Assembly: GCA_937983015.1 (NCBI GenBank) | Contig: CALKAK010000164.1 | Span: 1-15,278 of the forward strand | Length of the DNA: 15,278 nucleotides | Reading direction: 5' to 3' | Source of the DNA: an uncultured Bacillaceae bacterium | GTDB lineage: Bacteria; Bacillota; Bacilli; Bacillales; Caldibacillaceae | Part shown: piece by piece, positions 1 through 7,588 of the stretch | How positions within the stretch are numbered: position 1 is the stretch's first letter | How the letters are laid out: each line of letters opens with the position of its first letter | Made by a program: the position numbers and the translations under genes | Notes under the pieces: model-generated | Told to the model about the DNA's origin: nothing | Databases searched by the model: none | What the model saw: only the letters and a program-made list of their open reading frames with translations

Positions 1-632
1 ATATGAACACGATCAACGAAAAAATCAATCGATCTTTAAATTTATTAAAAGGTCTTGACATGAAGATCGATAATATCAATCAATTGATCATCGTCATCAA
101 AGAAATTGCCGACCAAACGAATTTACTGGCTTTAAACGCTTCGATCGAGGCCGCCAGAGCCGGGGAGCACGGTCGTGGTTTTGCCGCTGTTGCCAGTGAG
201 GTAAGGAAATTGGCGGAGCAGGTGAATACATCGGTCGCGGATATTAACGCGATTTTAAGCGATATCAATGAGTCTTCGAAAAATGTCCTGCAATCATTAG
301 AAGAAGGGTATGAACTCGTTGAAGAAGGGACAGAGCAGATTCATCTAACGGGAGAGACTTTCACGAAAATTAAGGATTATATCGATCAAGTAAGTGAAAA
401 GCTTGAACAGTCGGTGCAATCACTTTATAAAGTGATTGATGATTCCAAAACGATTGGAACTTCGATAGAAACCATCACTTCAGTTTCCGAAGAGACGGCA
501 TCGGCTGTTGAAGAGACAACCAATACAGTACAAAAAGCAAGTGAAGCGATGGAAGATATCGCCCGTCATACAGAGGAAATGAGAGAAGAGGCGGACAAAT
601 TACAAGCCGTCGTAAAACAATTCGAGGTCTAG
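1..632 (+). CDS. Methyl-accepting chemotaxis protein, C-terminal signalling domain (5' end outside window)
   Basis: This is the cytoplasmic signalling end of a chemoreceptor, which binds CheW and CheA and sets flagellar rotation in response to ligands. The open frame enters from the left edge, so the Met at base 3 is probably internal and the ligand-binding and membrane parts lie outside the window. The conserved hairpin tip is clear: IADQTNLLALNASIEAARAG followed by EHGRGFAAVASEVRKLAEQ, at about residues 35-74 of the visible part. On both sides lies a long heptad-like coiled coil rich in Glu, Ser and Thr (for example ETITSVSEETASAVEET), which in this family carries methylation sites. The protein ends QAVVKQFEV, a usual receptor C-terminus. 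The family is certain; which receptor it is cannot be told without the sensor part. Confidence 0.93.
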   Translation, partial: MNTINEKINRSLNLLKGLDMKIDNINQLIIVIKEIADQTNLLALNASIEAARAGEHGRGFAAVASEVRKLAEQVNTSVADINAILSDINESSKNVLQSLEEGYELVEEGTEQIHLTGETFTKIKDYIDQVSEKLEQSVQSLYKVIDDSKTIGTSIETITSVSEETASAVEETTNTVQKASEAMEDIARHTEEMREEADKLQAVVKQFEV

Positions 633-706
633 ATATTGAGAAACAACAGTTGTTTAGCTGGACTGAGAGAAAATGGAATAAGGAGAAGAATCGATTGACG
701 ATTGAA

Positions 707-750
707 GGGCTTTTCAAAAGATCATCTTCTTTTGAAAGCCCATTTTTTTT
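707..750 (+). terminator. Rho-independent terminator after the chemoreceptor gene
   Basis: GGGCTTTTCAAAAGA pairs with TCTTTTGAAAGCCC (one bulged base), around a short loop, and is followed by an eight-T run. It lies about 75 bases after the chemoreceptor stop, so it closes that transcript and isolates the polyamine operon. Confidence 0.88.
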
Positions 751-968
751 CTTTCATTTTTTAGGCAATATGTAAAACCTGATCGTGCCTCATGTTATGA
801 TTCGTGTCCAATGAATCAGGAACTGAATTTACTGGAAAAGCTATGATATTGATAGAAAAATAAAGCATTTGAAGCCATGTGAATAGAGGAAGAATTTGTT
901 GTGAAAGCTGAAGGTAACGGAAAAAATTTTCTTGCAAAATTTTTGTCCAAAAAAATTCATAAAAACTA

Positions 969-996
969 TTGCATCCACTTAAAAAATATGTATAAT
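969..996 (+). promoter_or_regulatory. Likely SigA promoter of the potR-potABCD operon
   Basis: A perfect -10 box TATAAT (991-996) is preceded at 16 bases by TTGCAT (969-974), a weak -35 match. Transcription would start near 1003, giving a leader of about 86 bases before the regulator ATG. No other good -10 is seen between the upstream terminator and the gene. The weak -35 would suit a regulated promoter, but that is inference. Confidence 0.6.
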
Positions 997-1012
997 GGTA
1001 AATTGCAATATG

Positions 1013-1070
1013 TAAACTAAAGGTTTAGAAAAAGTAAACTTTATAACTTTTAGCTTACCAAAATTAAACT
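1013..1070. promoter_or_regulatory. Candidate operator: two 12-bp palindromes and a triple TAAACT repeat in the leader
   Basis: CTAAA-GG-TTTAG (1017-1028) and AAAGT-AA-ACTTT (1031-1042) are both 5-2-5 inverted repeats with perfect arms, two bases apart. The word TAAACT occurs at 1013, 1035 and 1065. All lie between the predicted transcription start and the regulator's SD, where a bound repressor would block transcription. XRE-cupin regulators commonly bind their own promoter region, so autoregulation is a reasonable inference; binding itself cannot be seen. Confidence 0.42.
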
Positions 1071-1088
1071 TGATAATGAGGGGAAAGT

Positions 1089-1631
1089 ATGCGAATTGGG
1101 AAAAAAATACGCAATCTTCGCCTGAAAAAAGGGTTAACGCAAGAGGAACTGGGTGAACGAACGGATCTGTCCAAAGGATATATTTCCCAGATTGAAAATG
1201 ATTTAAGTTCACCGTCGATCGATACGTTTTTTGCCATTTTGGAAGTACTGGGTTGCACGCCTAAGGAATTTTTTGACGAAGAGGAAGACGAACAAAAAGT
1301 CGTCTATGGGGAGGGTGATCAAACCGAGTACGTGGATGAGGAAATGGGTTACAAAATCCAATGGCTTGTACCGGAATCCAATGAAAACGATATGGAACCG
1401 ATCATCCTTACCCTGGAAGAAAACGGCTATTTCAAGGAATTTGAACCTTCACTAGCCGAAACTTTTGCTTATGTTTTAGAGGGAGAAATTGAAGTTCGTC
1501 TTGGCAAGAGGAGTTACATTGCCAGAGCAGGAGAATCGATTTATTTCCGTGCTTCAGACGATCATCAAATCCGCAATCATTTTGCGGGAACTTCCAAAAT
1601 TCTTTTGGTGGCTACGGATTCTTATTTATAA
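1089..1631 (+). CDS. XRE-family regulator with C-terminal cupin domain, PuuR-like polyamine regulator
   Basis: A 180-aa transcription factor, the usual size for XRE-cupin regulators. Residues about 3-60 form a helix-turn-helix of the XRE type (KIRNLRLKKGLTQEELGERT, then LSKGYISQIEN as recognition region). Residues about 105-178 form a small cupin barrel (TFAYVLEGEIEVRLG, then AGESIYFRASDDHQIRN), which in this family senses a small ligand. The first cupin motif lacks the usual HxH metal ligands, so ligand rather than metal binding is likely. The start is supported by GAGGGGAAAGT directly before the ATG. It is the first gene of the potABCD unit, 38 bases before potA with no terminator between, so it most likely controls polyamine uptake and itself. 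Polyamine sensing is inferred from context and from PuuR-like relatives. In some genomes a gene in this position is called potR. Confidence 0.88.
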   Translation: MRIGKKIRNLRLKKGLTQEELGERTDLSKGYISQIENDLSSPSIDTFFAILEVLGCTPKEFFDEEEDEQKVVYGEGDQTEYVDEEMGYKIQWLVPESNENDMEPIILTLEENGYFKEFEPSLAETFAYVLEGEIEVRLGKRSYIARAGESIYFRASDDHQIRNHFAGTSKILLVATDSYL

Positions 1632-1669
1632 AGAATATTTTATTCAGCAATTGAAAAGGGGGAGTTACA

Positions 1670-2776
1670 ATGGCTTTGCGCGAAATTATTCGGTTTGAAA
1701 ATGTCACCAAAACATACGATGATGAGCCAGTATTAAAAAATGTCAGCTTTGAAATGGAACGAGGGAAATTTTACACCCTGTTAGGACCGAGCGGCTGCGG
1801 GAAAACGACGATTTTGCGACTCATCGCCGGATTAACAGCACCGACCGAGGGGAATATTTATATCGATGGTCAGCTCGTTAACGATATTCCCGCCAATAAA
1901 CGTCAGGTCAATACAGTCTTTCAAGATTATGCCCTCTTCCCTCACTTGAATGTTTTTGAAAACGTCGCTTTCGGCTTGCGGATCAAAAGACTCAGTGAGG
2001 AAGAAATTGATAAAAAGGTGCGGGAAGCACTCCATTTCGTAAATTTAGACGGTTATGAGAACAGGGAGATTCATGAAATGTCCGGCGGTCAAAGGCAACG
2101 GGTGGCAATCGCACGGGCCATTGTGAACCAACCGGAAGTCCTCCTTTTGGATGAACCGTTATCGGCACTTGATTTGAAATTGCGGACGGAAATGCAATAT
2201 GAATTAAGGGAATTACAGCAAAGTTTAGGAATCACCTTTGTGTTTGTAACTCATGACCAGGAAGAAGCTCTGGCAATGAGTGACGAGATTTTCGTCATTA
2301 ATGAAGGAAGGATTCAACAGCGTGGTACCCCCACCGACATTTATGACGAACCGATCAATCGTTTTGTTGCTGATTTTATCGGTGAATCCAATATCGTCAA
2401 AGGAAAAATGATTCGTGACTTTTTAGTCGAGTTTGCCGGTAAGCAATTCGAATGTGTCGATCAAGGATTTGACGAGAATGAGATCGTCGAGGTTGTAATC
2501 CGCCCGGAGGATCTAGATATCACGACTCCAGACAACGGTAAACTCCAGGTAAAGGTCGATTCGATTCTGTTCCGTGGAGTCCATTACGAAATTTGTGGTT
2601 ATGATTCGCTTGGAAACGAATGGATCATTCATTCCACGCAAAAAGCTGAGGTCGGGGATACAATAGGGCTTTACTTTGATCCGGAGGATATCCATGTCAT
2701 GCGGATTGGGGAAACCGAAGAAGAGTTTGATGCCCGCTTAGAAAGCTATGATCAAGGTGATGGCGATGAAGGCTAG
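1670..2776 (+). CDS. potA: Spermidine/putrescine ABC transporter, ATP-binding subunit PotA
   Basis: The cytoplasmic ATPase that powers polyamine import through PotB-PotC. In order: Walker A GPSGCGKTT with K45, Q-loop Q84 in VFQDYALFP, signature MSGGQ at 136-140, Walker B LLLDEP with D160 and E161, and the switch histidine H194 in FVTHDQEEA. A C-terminal TOBE-like regulatory part follows (about 240-350, including EVVIRPEDL and GLYFDPEDIHVM). At 368 aa it has the normal PotA length, and every ATPase motif is intact apart from the common L-to-M change in LSGGQ. The start has a strong SD (AAAGGGGGAG) with seven bases before the ATG. It overlaps the start of potB by 11 bases. Polyamine specificity rests on sequence resemblance together with potB, potC and potD behind it. 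Confidence 0.95.
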   Translation: MALREIIRFENVTKTYDDEPVLKNVSFEMERGKFYTLLGPSGCGKTTILRLIAGLTAPTEGNIYIDGQLVNDIPANKRQVNTVFQDYALFPHLNVFENVAFGLRIKRLSEEEIDKKVREALHFVNLDGYENREIHEMSGGQRQRVAIARAIVNQPEVLLLDEPLSALDLKLRTEMQYELRELQQSLGITFVFVTHDQEEALAMSDEIFVINEGRIQQRGTPTDIYDEPINRFVADFIGESNIVKGKMIRDFLVEFAGKQFECVDQGFDENEIVEVVIRPEDLDITTPDNGKLQVKVDSILFRGVHYEICGYDSLGNEWIIHSTQKAEVGDTIGLYFDPEDIHVMRIGETEEEFDARLESYDQGDGDEG

Positions 2777-3581
2777 AACGCAAAAATTATTTTTAATCCC
2801 TTATTACCTCTGGATCGCCCTGTTTGTGATCGCCCCGATCTTGCTAATCGTCTATTATTCTTTTCTTGATATATATGGCAATTTTACCTTAAAAAATTAT
2901 CGACGCTTTTTCTCACCTGTATACCTGGAAATGACGTTAACATCTTTCTGGTACGCGCTTTTGATCACGTTGTTCTGTTTAATCGTCGCTTATCCAACAG
3001 CCTATTTATTAACAAGGACGCGCTATAAACAACTCTGGATGCTTTTAATTATCATGCCTTCCTGGATCAATTTATTACTGAAGGCATATGCGTTTATCGG
3101 AATCTTTGGTGCGCATGGCATGGCCAACGCGTTATTAGAAGTGCTCGGCATCGGTTCACGGCAAATTCTATATACTGATTTCAGCTTTATTTTTGTCGCG
3201 GTATATATTTTTATCCCGTTTATGATCCTGCCGATTTTTAATGCGCTGGATAAATTGGATAAAACGTATATCGATGCGGCCATGGATTTAGGCGCATCCA
3301 GGTGGCAGACGTTTCTCCGGGTCATCTTCCCCTTAACGTTAAACGGGGTTAAATCCGGTTGCCAGGTCGTCTTTATCCCGGCATTAAGTTTATTCATGTT
3401 AACCCGATTGATTGCGGGAAACCGGGTCATTACATTAGGTACAGCCGTTGAACAACAGTTTTTGGTAAACCAGGATTGGGGCATGGGTTCAACGATCGCG
3501 GTCTTCCTGGTAATCATCATGTTCATCATCGTCGCGTTGTCGGAACGGGGGGTCAGAAATGGCAAAAAAGCAAAAAATTGA
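2766..3581 (+). CDS. potB: Spermidine/putrescine ABC transporter permease PotB
   Basis: First of two membrane subunits of the polyamine importer. From MKARTQKLF it is 271 aa with about six membrane segments, starting with LIPYYLWIALFVIAPILLIV. The cytoplasmic EAA loop that docks on PotA is clear (IDAAMDLGASRWQTFLRVIFPL). In-frame ATGs at 2748, 2760 and 2766 all lie inside the end of potA; I choose 2766 because AAGGTGA sits five bases before it, while the other two have no properly spaced SD. Its last 23 bases overlap potC. Translation is probably coupled along the operon. Confidence 0.94.
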   Translation: MKARTQKLFLIPYYLWIALFVIAPILLIVYYSFLDIYGNFTLKNYRRFFSPVYLEMTLTSFWYALLITLFCLIVAYPTAYLLTRTRYKQLWMLLIIMPSWINLLLKAYAFIGIFGAHGMANALLEVLGIGSRQILYTDFSFIFVAVYIFIPFMILPIFNALDKLDKTYIDAAMDLGASRWQTFLRVIFPLTLNGVKSGCQVVFIPALSLFMLTRLIAGNRVITLGTAVEQQFLVNQDWGMGSTIAVFLVIIMFIIVALSERGVRNGKKAKN

Positions 3582-4374
3582 TTTTGCGAGCATTTACTTG
3601 TTCATCGTCTTTTTGATCTTATATTTGCCGATTTTCTATTTGATTTATTATTCGTTTAATAGTGGCGGGAAGATGTATAACTTCGACAGCTTTACTCTCG
3701 AATGGTACCGGGAATTATTCGGCAATACTCGCATGCTCATCATCGTTTTAAACACGATCATCATCGCCTTGCTCTCAGCGGCATTCGCAACGATCATTGG
3801 CGTTTGCGGTGCCATCGGGATCTGGTTGATGAAAAACCGGATATCCCGGCAAACGGTTTTATCGTTGAATAACATCTTGATCGTCAGCCCGGATGTTGTG
3901 ATCGGTGCTTCGTTCCTGTTATTATTTACGATCGCCGGGATCAAGCTCGGTTTTACATCTGTTCTTCTGGCCCATATCGCATTTAGCGTTCCGATTGTCG
4001 TCTTGATGGTTTTACCCAAGCTCCAGGAATTACCGCAATCGATCATCGATGCGGCCCAGGACCTCGGGGCGAGCCACTGGGGCGTCTTCACAAAGGTGAT
4101 TTTACCGCTGATCACACCAGGGATTTTTGCCGGATTTTTCATGGCCCTAACCTATTCCCTGGATGACTTTGCCGTCACCTTTTTCGTAACCGGAAGTGGT
4201 TTTTCGACCCTCTCTGTAGAAATTTATTCGATGGCTAGAAGAGGTGTTTCGCTGGAGATCAACGCGTTATCAACCATTTTATTCGTGATCACGATCTTAC
4301 TCGTTATCGGGTATTATTTCATCGTTTCGAAACAAAATAATGGCCAGGGAGCTAGATTGGGGGCGCGGAAATGA
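3559..4374 (+). CDS. potC: Spermidine/putrescine ABC transporter permease PotC
   Basis: Second membrane subunit of the polyamine importer, 271 aa with about six hydrophobic segments, the first at residues 11-30 (IYLFIVFLILYLPIFYLIYY). The EAA loop for contact with PotA is IIDAAQDLGASHWGVFTKVI, followed by LITPGIFAGFFMALTYSLDD, typical of PotC. The SD is a G-rich GGGGGGT within the end of potB, six bases before the ATG. Its stop codon overlaps the potD start in ATGA. Nothing in it looks damaged. Confidence 0.94.
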   Translation: MAKKQKIDFASIYLFIVFLILYLPIFYLIYYSFNSGGKMYNFDSFTLEWYRELFGNTRMLIIVLNTIIIALLSAAFATIIGVCGAIGIWLMKNRISRQTVLSLNNILIVSPDVVIGASFLLLFTIAGIKLGFTSVLLAHIAFSVPIVVLMVLPKLQELPQSIIDAAQDLGASHWGVFTKVILPLITPGIFAGFFMALTYSLDDFAVTFFVTGSGFSTLSVEIYSMARRGVSLEINALSTILFVITILLVIGYYFIVSKQNNGQGARLGARK

Positions 4375-5444
4375 AGAAAATCGTTCGGGCTTTTACCGCC
4401 ATATTTATCGTTTCAATTATCCTGATCATCTGGGTGAACCGTTTGAACGCCTCCGAAGGTTATACCGGGGAAAACACCATCACTGTTTTCAACTGGGGCG
4501 ATTATATCGATATGGACCTGATCAAGCGGTTTGAGGAAGAAACGGGGATTACCGTTATCTATGAGACCTTTGATTCCAACGAAGCGATGTTGACCAAAAT
4601 CCAGCAAGGCGGAACTTCCTATGATGTCGCGGTTCCTTCGGAATACGCGGTAGAGCGGTTGAAAGAGGAAGGTTTACTCTATCCTCTCGATCACGAGAAA
4701 CTCCCTAATTTGGTTAACATCGATGAACGGTTTTTAGATATGCCATACGACCCCGGCAATCAATATTCAGTTCCTTACTTCTGGGGTACCGTCGGTATCG
4801 CTTATAATACGCGAATTTTAGGGAATCGCACTTTTGAAAGCTGGAACGACTTATGGGCACCTGACCTACGAAATCAAATTTTGCTCATAGATGGAGCCCG
4901 GGAAGTCATGGGCTTTGGTTTAAATAGCTTAAATTATTCATTAAACGATAAAAACCCCGAGCACTTATATGAAGCGAAGGAAAAATTAAAGAAGCTCTGG
5001 CCGAATATCAAAGCGATTGTCGGGGATGAAATGAAAATGCTGCTCGTCAATGAGGAAGCGCCCGTCGCGGTTACCTGGTCGGGGGATGTCAGTGAAGCGA
5101 TGTGGGAGAATGAGTACATCGATTATGCGGTCCCGAAAGAAGGTTCCAATCTTTGGTTCGATACGATGGTCATCCCGAAAACGGCTGATAATATCGATGG
5201 TGCCCATAAATTTATCAATTTCATGCTTGATGCGGAAGTAGCCGCGCAAAATACGGATTATATCGGTTATGCAACACCGAATAAGGCAGCGATGGAATTA
5301 CTTGATGAAGAAGTAGTAAACGATGAACGGTTTTATCCCCCCGATGAAATAACGGAAAAATTGGAGGTTTACGAAAGCCTCGGCAAAGAAACCCTGGCTC
5401 TTTACAGTGAACTGTACTTGCAATTTAAAATGGAACGTAAATAA
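4371..5444 (+). CDS. potD: Spermidine/putrescine ABC transporter substrate-binding protein PotD
   Basis: The extracellular binding protein that delivers polyamine to PotBC. At 357 aa it is of normal length. The mature part opens with ITVFNWGDYIDMDLIKRFEE and has YDVAVPSEYAVERL, PYFWGTVGIAYNTR, VAVTWSGDVSEAMWENE and SNLWFDTMVIPKTA, segments shared by polyamine-binding PotD proteins. Residues 6-23 are one hydrophobic segment (AFTAIFIVSIILIIWVN), but no cysteine follows, so there is no lipobox. The protein is either anchored by this segment or cleaved near LNAS. The start overlaps the potC stop by four bases (ATGA), with GGGGGCGCGG as SD. It is last in the operon, before a strong hairpin. Confidence 0.94.
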   Translation: MKKIVRAFTAIFIVSIILIIWVNRLNASEGYTGENTITVFNWGDYIDMDLIKRFEEETGITVIYETFDSNEAMLTKIQQGGTSYDVAVPSEYAVERLKEEGLLYPLDHEKLPNLVNIDERFLDMPYDPGNQYSVPYFWGTVGIAYNTRILGNRTFESWNDLWAPDLRNQILLIDGAREVMGFGLNSLNYSLNDKNPEHLYEAKEKLKKLWPNIKAIVGDEMKMLLVNEEAPVAVTWSGDVSEAMWENEYIDYAVPKEGSNLWFDTMVIPKTADNIDGAHKFINFMLDAEVAAQNTDYIGYATPNKAAMELLDEEVVNDERFYPPDEITEKLEVYESLGKETLALYSELYLQFKMERK

Positions 5445-5493
5445 AAAGAAAACAGCCACTCCCATCCGTTATAGTGATGGTGTAGTGGCTGTT
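5445..5493. terminator. Bidirectional terminator between potD and the minus-strand hydrolase gene
   Basis: AACAGCCACT at 5451 pairs with AGTGGCTGTT ending at 5493, with a further inner CCATC/GATGG pairing. On the plus strand only a broken T tract follows (CCTATCTTT). Read on the minus strand the stem is followed by TTCTTTTTATTT, so it is a stronger terminator for the convergent hydrolase gene than for the pot operon. Confidence 0.8.
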
Positions 5494-5577
5494 CCTATCT
5501 TTAAGGCAAAGCTTGACATAAATGAATTGATATGTTCATAGCATGCAATGATTTAACTTCCCTTGCAGAGGAAGGAA

Positions 5578-6201
5578 TCATCCTGTTAAATAATTTTTAA
5601 AAGTCGTTAATGGCGTTTTTTCCAGAAGTTGCTGAAGCAACGATTTTCTTTGTAAACGGGAGTGATCGAGCAACGGGTAATCATAAAGCCTGCCGGAATA
5701 AATGAGTTCGAACTCTAGGTGTGTGAAAAAATGATTCGGTGTAACAAGGGCAGGCGGGATCTTCCAAAAATCGAGACCGCTTTTCTGGAATACTTCGGCG
5801 ACAAATTGTGAACAAAAATAAGCATTACTTTTCGTGATCGGGACCTGGAATAAGACACCGATTAAACCGAGCAAATTATAACTATAGTAATCTTTATTTC
5901 TTTCAAAAGATCGAATGACCGTGCGGATCTTATTTAACTCTTCTTCTGTGACGTCATATTTTAATAGAACGCAGCGAGTATTTTGAAAATGGATATAGGT
6001 ACCGGTATAAACATTTTCTTTCACGAAGCCCCCGAAAAGGGGATTGCGCGGTCGCTTTCTACCAAAACTATAAATTTCTTGCAATTGTTCATCAAAAACG
6101 ATGGAGACGTGATTGAAGGGTGCATTGGTAAACCATTTAATCAACCGGGTGAACCAGGTACCGGTATCGGTTAGTAATATATAGATCGGTTGTTTTTGCA
6201 T
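5578..6201 (-). CDS. Permuted NlpC/P60-like (YiiX/YebB type) cysteine hydrolase
   Basis: A 207-aa protein with the arrangement of circularly permuted papain-like NlpC/P60 enzymes, in which the catalytic His comes before the Cys. H31 lies in APFNHVSIVFD close to the N-terminus, followed by EIYSFGRKR, and C130 lies in NAYFCSQFVAEVFQKSGL. These are the usual signatures of the YiiX-like group, whose members are predicted amidases or peptidases acting on cell-wall or lipid-linked substrates. I see no signal peptide; the N-terminus MQKQPIYILLTDTGTW begins at the first strand, so the protein is probably cytoplasmic. The start is supported by AAGGGGAT seven bases before the ATG. It stands alone, convergent with potD and divergent from the YpuA-like gene. 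The substrate is unknown. Confidence 0.78.
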   Translation of the reverse strand: MQKQPIYILLTDTGTWFTRLIKWFTNAPFNHVSIVFDEQLQEIYSFGRKRPRNPLFGGFVKENVYTGTYIHFQNTRCVLLKYDVTEEELNKIRTVIRSFERNKDYYSYNLLGLIGVLFQVPITKSNAYFCSQFVAEVFQKSGLDFWKIPPALVTPNHFFTHLEFELIYSGRLYDYPLLDHSRLQRKSLLQQLLEKTPLTTFKNYLTG

Positions 6202-6469
6202 GATTCGTATCCCCTTCGATTATGTCGCGTGGATTGCGATAGCCAAATCAATGGGAAGTTGTTGCAATTTATGAAGATTTAGCAATATTATACGATAAAG
6301 TCAATGATTTGTTTCACATTTCCTACATGTTCATTCATTATAAACCGAAATCCAGCGAATGAACAGTTCCGTTAGGAAAAAATTTCTGGAAATTTTATTA
6401 TTAATTCTAGCGATTTTGTCATAGAATGATAGTGAAACGAAAAAATTCGAATAAGGAGCAGAGGCGATT

Positions 6470-7369
6470 ATGAAACGAATGTTAAAAACGATTTTATTCA
6501 TCGCTCTATTTACCTTTGTACTGGGAATTCCACAAACCTATGCCGTAAAAGAGGATACAGAACATAGAGTGATCGCTGTTTATGGTGAAGCATTATCACC
6601 GGAACAATTGGCAGAAACGAAAAAACTATTAAAAGTCGATGAAGAAGATGATGTTTTAGAATTAACCGTGACAGCAGAAGATATCGTTAAATATATAAAC
6701 GGTGATCCGAATTCAAATATGTATTCCTCTGCCAAAATCACGAAGCTGGATGAAGGGCAGGGAATTCGTGTCATCCAGATCACACCACAAAATATTACCC
6801 AGGTTACAAACGAAATGTATGCAAACGCATTGATTACGGCGGGGGTCACGGATGCTATGGTAGAGGTTGCCTCGCCAATTCCAGTAACCGGACATTCTGC
6901 TTTAACGGGAATATTTAAAGCTTACGAATCCACCGGTGAAACACTCGATTCCGCGCGTTTGGAAGTGGCCGATGAGGAGTTGAATGTGGCGACGAAACTA
7001 GCCGAAGAAGCCGGTATATCGGACGAGCAGGTCAGTGAATTATTAGCAGCAATTAAACAAGCGATCGCGGAGCAGAAACCGGTAACGCGCGAAGAAGTTG
7101 AACAAATCGTTGAGGAAAAGCTGAATGAATTGGGGATTCAAATTTCCGAGGAATATAAACAATTGCTTTTTGACCTGTTCGATAAAATCCGCAATCTGGA
7201 TATCGACTTTAGTGAGTTGAAGGGACAGCTTGAACAACTGGCAAGTAGCATCAAAGAGCAATTAAAAGAATCGGGAATCGATGAAGGTATATTACAAAAA
7301 ATAGGGAATTTCTTAAAAGGAATCCTGGATGCGATTGTGAACTTTTTTAAAGACCTCTTAGATTCATGA
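6470..7369 (+). CDS. Secreted DUF1002 protein, YpuA-like
   Basis: A 299-aa exported protein. Residues 1-25 are a signal peptide (MKRMLKTILFIALFTFVLGI) with a likely cut after TYA. The body carries the DUF1002 pattern: VIAVYGEALSPEQLAETKKL, ITVTAEDIVKY-like VTAEDIVKYINGD, SSAKITKLDEGQGIRVIQIT, and the glycine/alanine-rich ALITAGVTDAMVEVASPIPV followed by TGHSALTGIFKAYE. The C-terminal third is helical and charged (TREEVEQIVEEKLNELGIQI) and ends in an amphipathic helix (IGNFLKGILDAIVNFFKDLL). Bacillus relatives are called YpuA; their role is not known. It has GAGG five bases before the ATG, with AAGGAG further upstream, and its own terminator, so it is probably a single-gene transcript. Confidence 0.85.
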   Translation: MKRMLKTILFIALFTFVLGIPQTYAVKEDTEHRVIAVYGEALSPEQLAETKKLLKVDEEDDVLELTVTAEDIVKYINGDPNSNMYSSAKITKLDEGQGIRVIQITPQNITQVTNEMYANALITAGVTDAMVEVASPIPVTGHSALTGIFKAYESTGETLDSARLEVADEELNVATKLAEEAGISDEQVSELLAAIKQAIAEQKPVTREEVEQIVEEKLNELGIQISEEYKQLLFDLFDKIRNLDIDFSELKGQLEQLASSIKEQLKESGIDEGILQKIGNFLKGILDAIVNFFKDLLDS

Positions 7370-7409
7370 ACATGAATGAAGTAGAAAATACATGATCGAT
7401 CATAAACTT

Positions 7410-7456
7410 CAGGCAGACTCCGGGTAAAAGATGATTCCCTGTCTGCCTGATTTTTT
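7410..7456 (+). terminator. Rho-independent terminator after the DUF1002 gene
   Basis: CAGGCAGAC (7410-7418) and GTCTGCCTG (7441-7449) pair perfectly, with GGG/CCC extending the inside of the hairpin, and six T follow at 7451-7456. It lies 40 bases after the stop codon. Confidence 0.88.
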
Positions 7457-7588
7457 CATGTCCTTACTCAGCCGGAATCGTAGCAAATCATAAATAGTTA
7501 TCCGCCGATCAGGGAAGTCACCCTTCAATCCGTTTGTTGGGGAGATTGAAAAAAGCCGTATATCGTATTCGGATCAAAGACACAAAAT

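Larger units (their letters stand above)
633..1088. other. Intergenic region between chemoreceptor and polyamine regulator (456 bases)
   Basis: No convincing gene is present. The contents are a 15-bp perfect palindrome just after the chemoreceptor stop (641-655), the terminator at 707-750, an A/T-rich stretch with no recognisable structure (about 751-965), then the promoter and repeat-rich leader of the regulator gene. A frame beginning with TTG at 695 has an SD-like AAGGAG but runs straight through the terminator stem and encodes mostly Phe and Ser, so I do not call it. Confidence 0.7.

Noticed and set aside
695..775. Small TTG-start frame with an SD-like AAGGAG upstream, after the chemoreceptor gene
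   Set aside because: It reads through the terminator stem and T run, giving mostly Phe and Ser codons; the SD match is likely chance.
3023..3565. Minus-strand open frame of 180 codons
   Set aside because: It lies entirely antisense to potB, has no SD, and its openness follows from the codon use of the membrane gene.
3648..4142. Minus-strand open frame of 164 codons
   Set aside because: It lies entirely antisense to potC, with no family resemblance and no SD.
5513..5541. TTGACA as a promoter after potD
   Set aside because: No acceptable -10 box stands 16-18 bases downstream, and no plus-strand gene follows.
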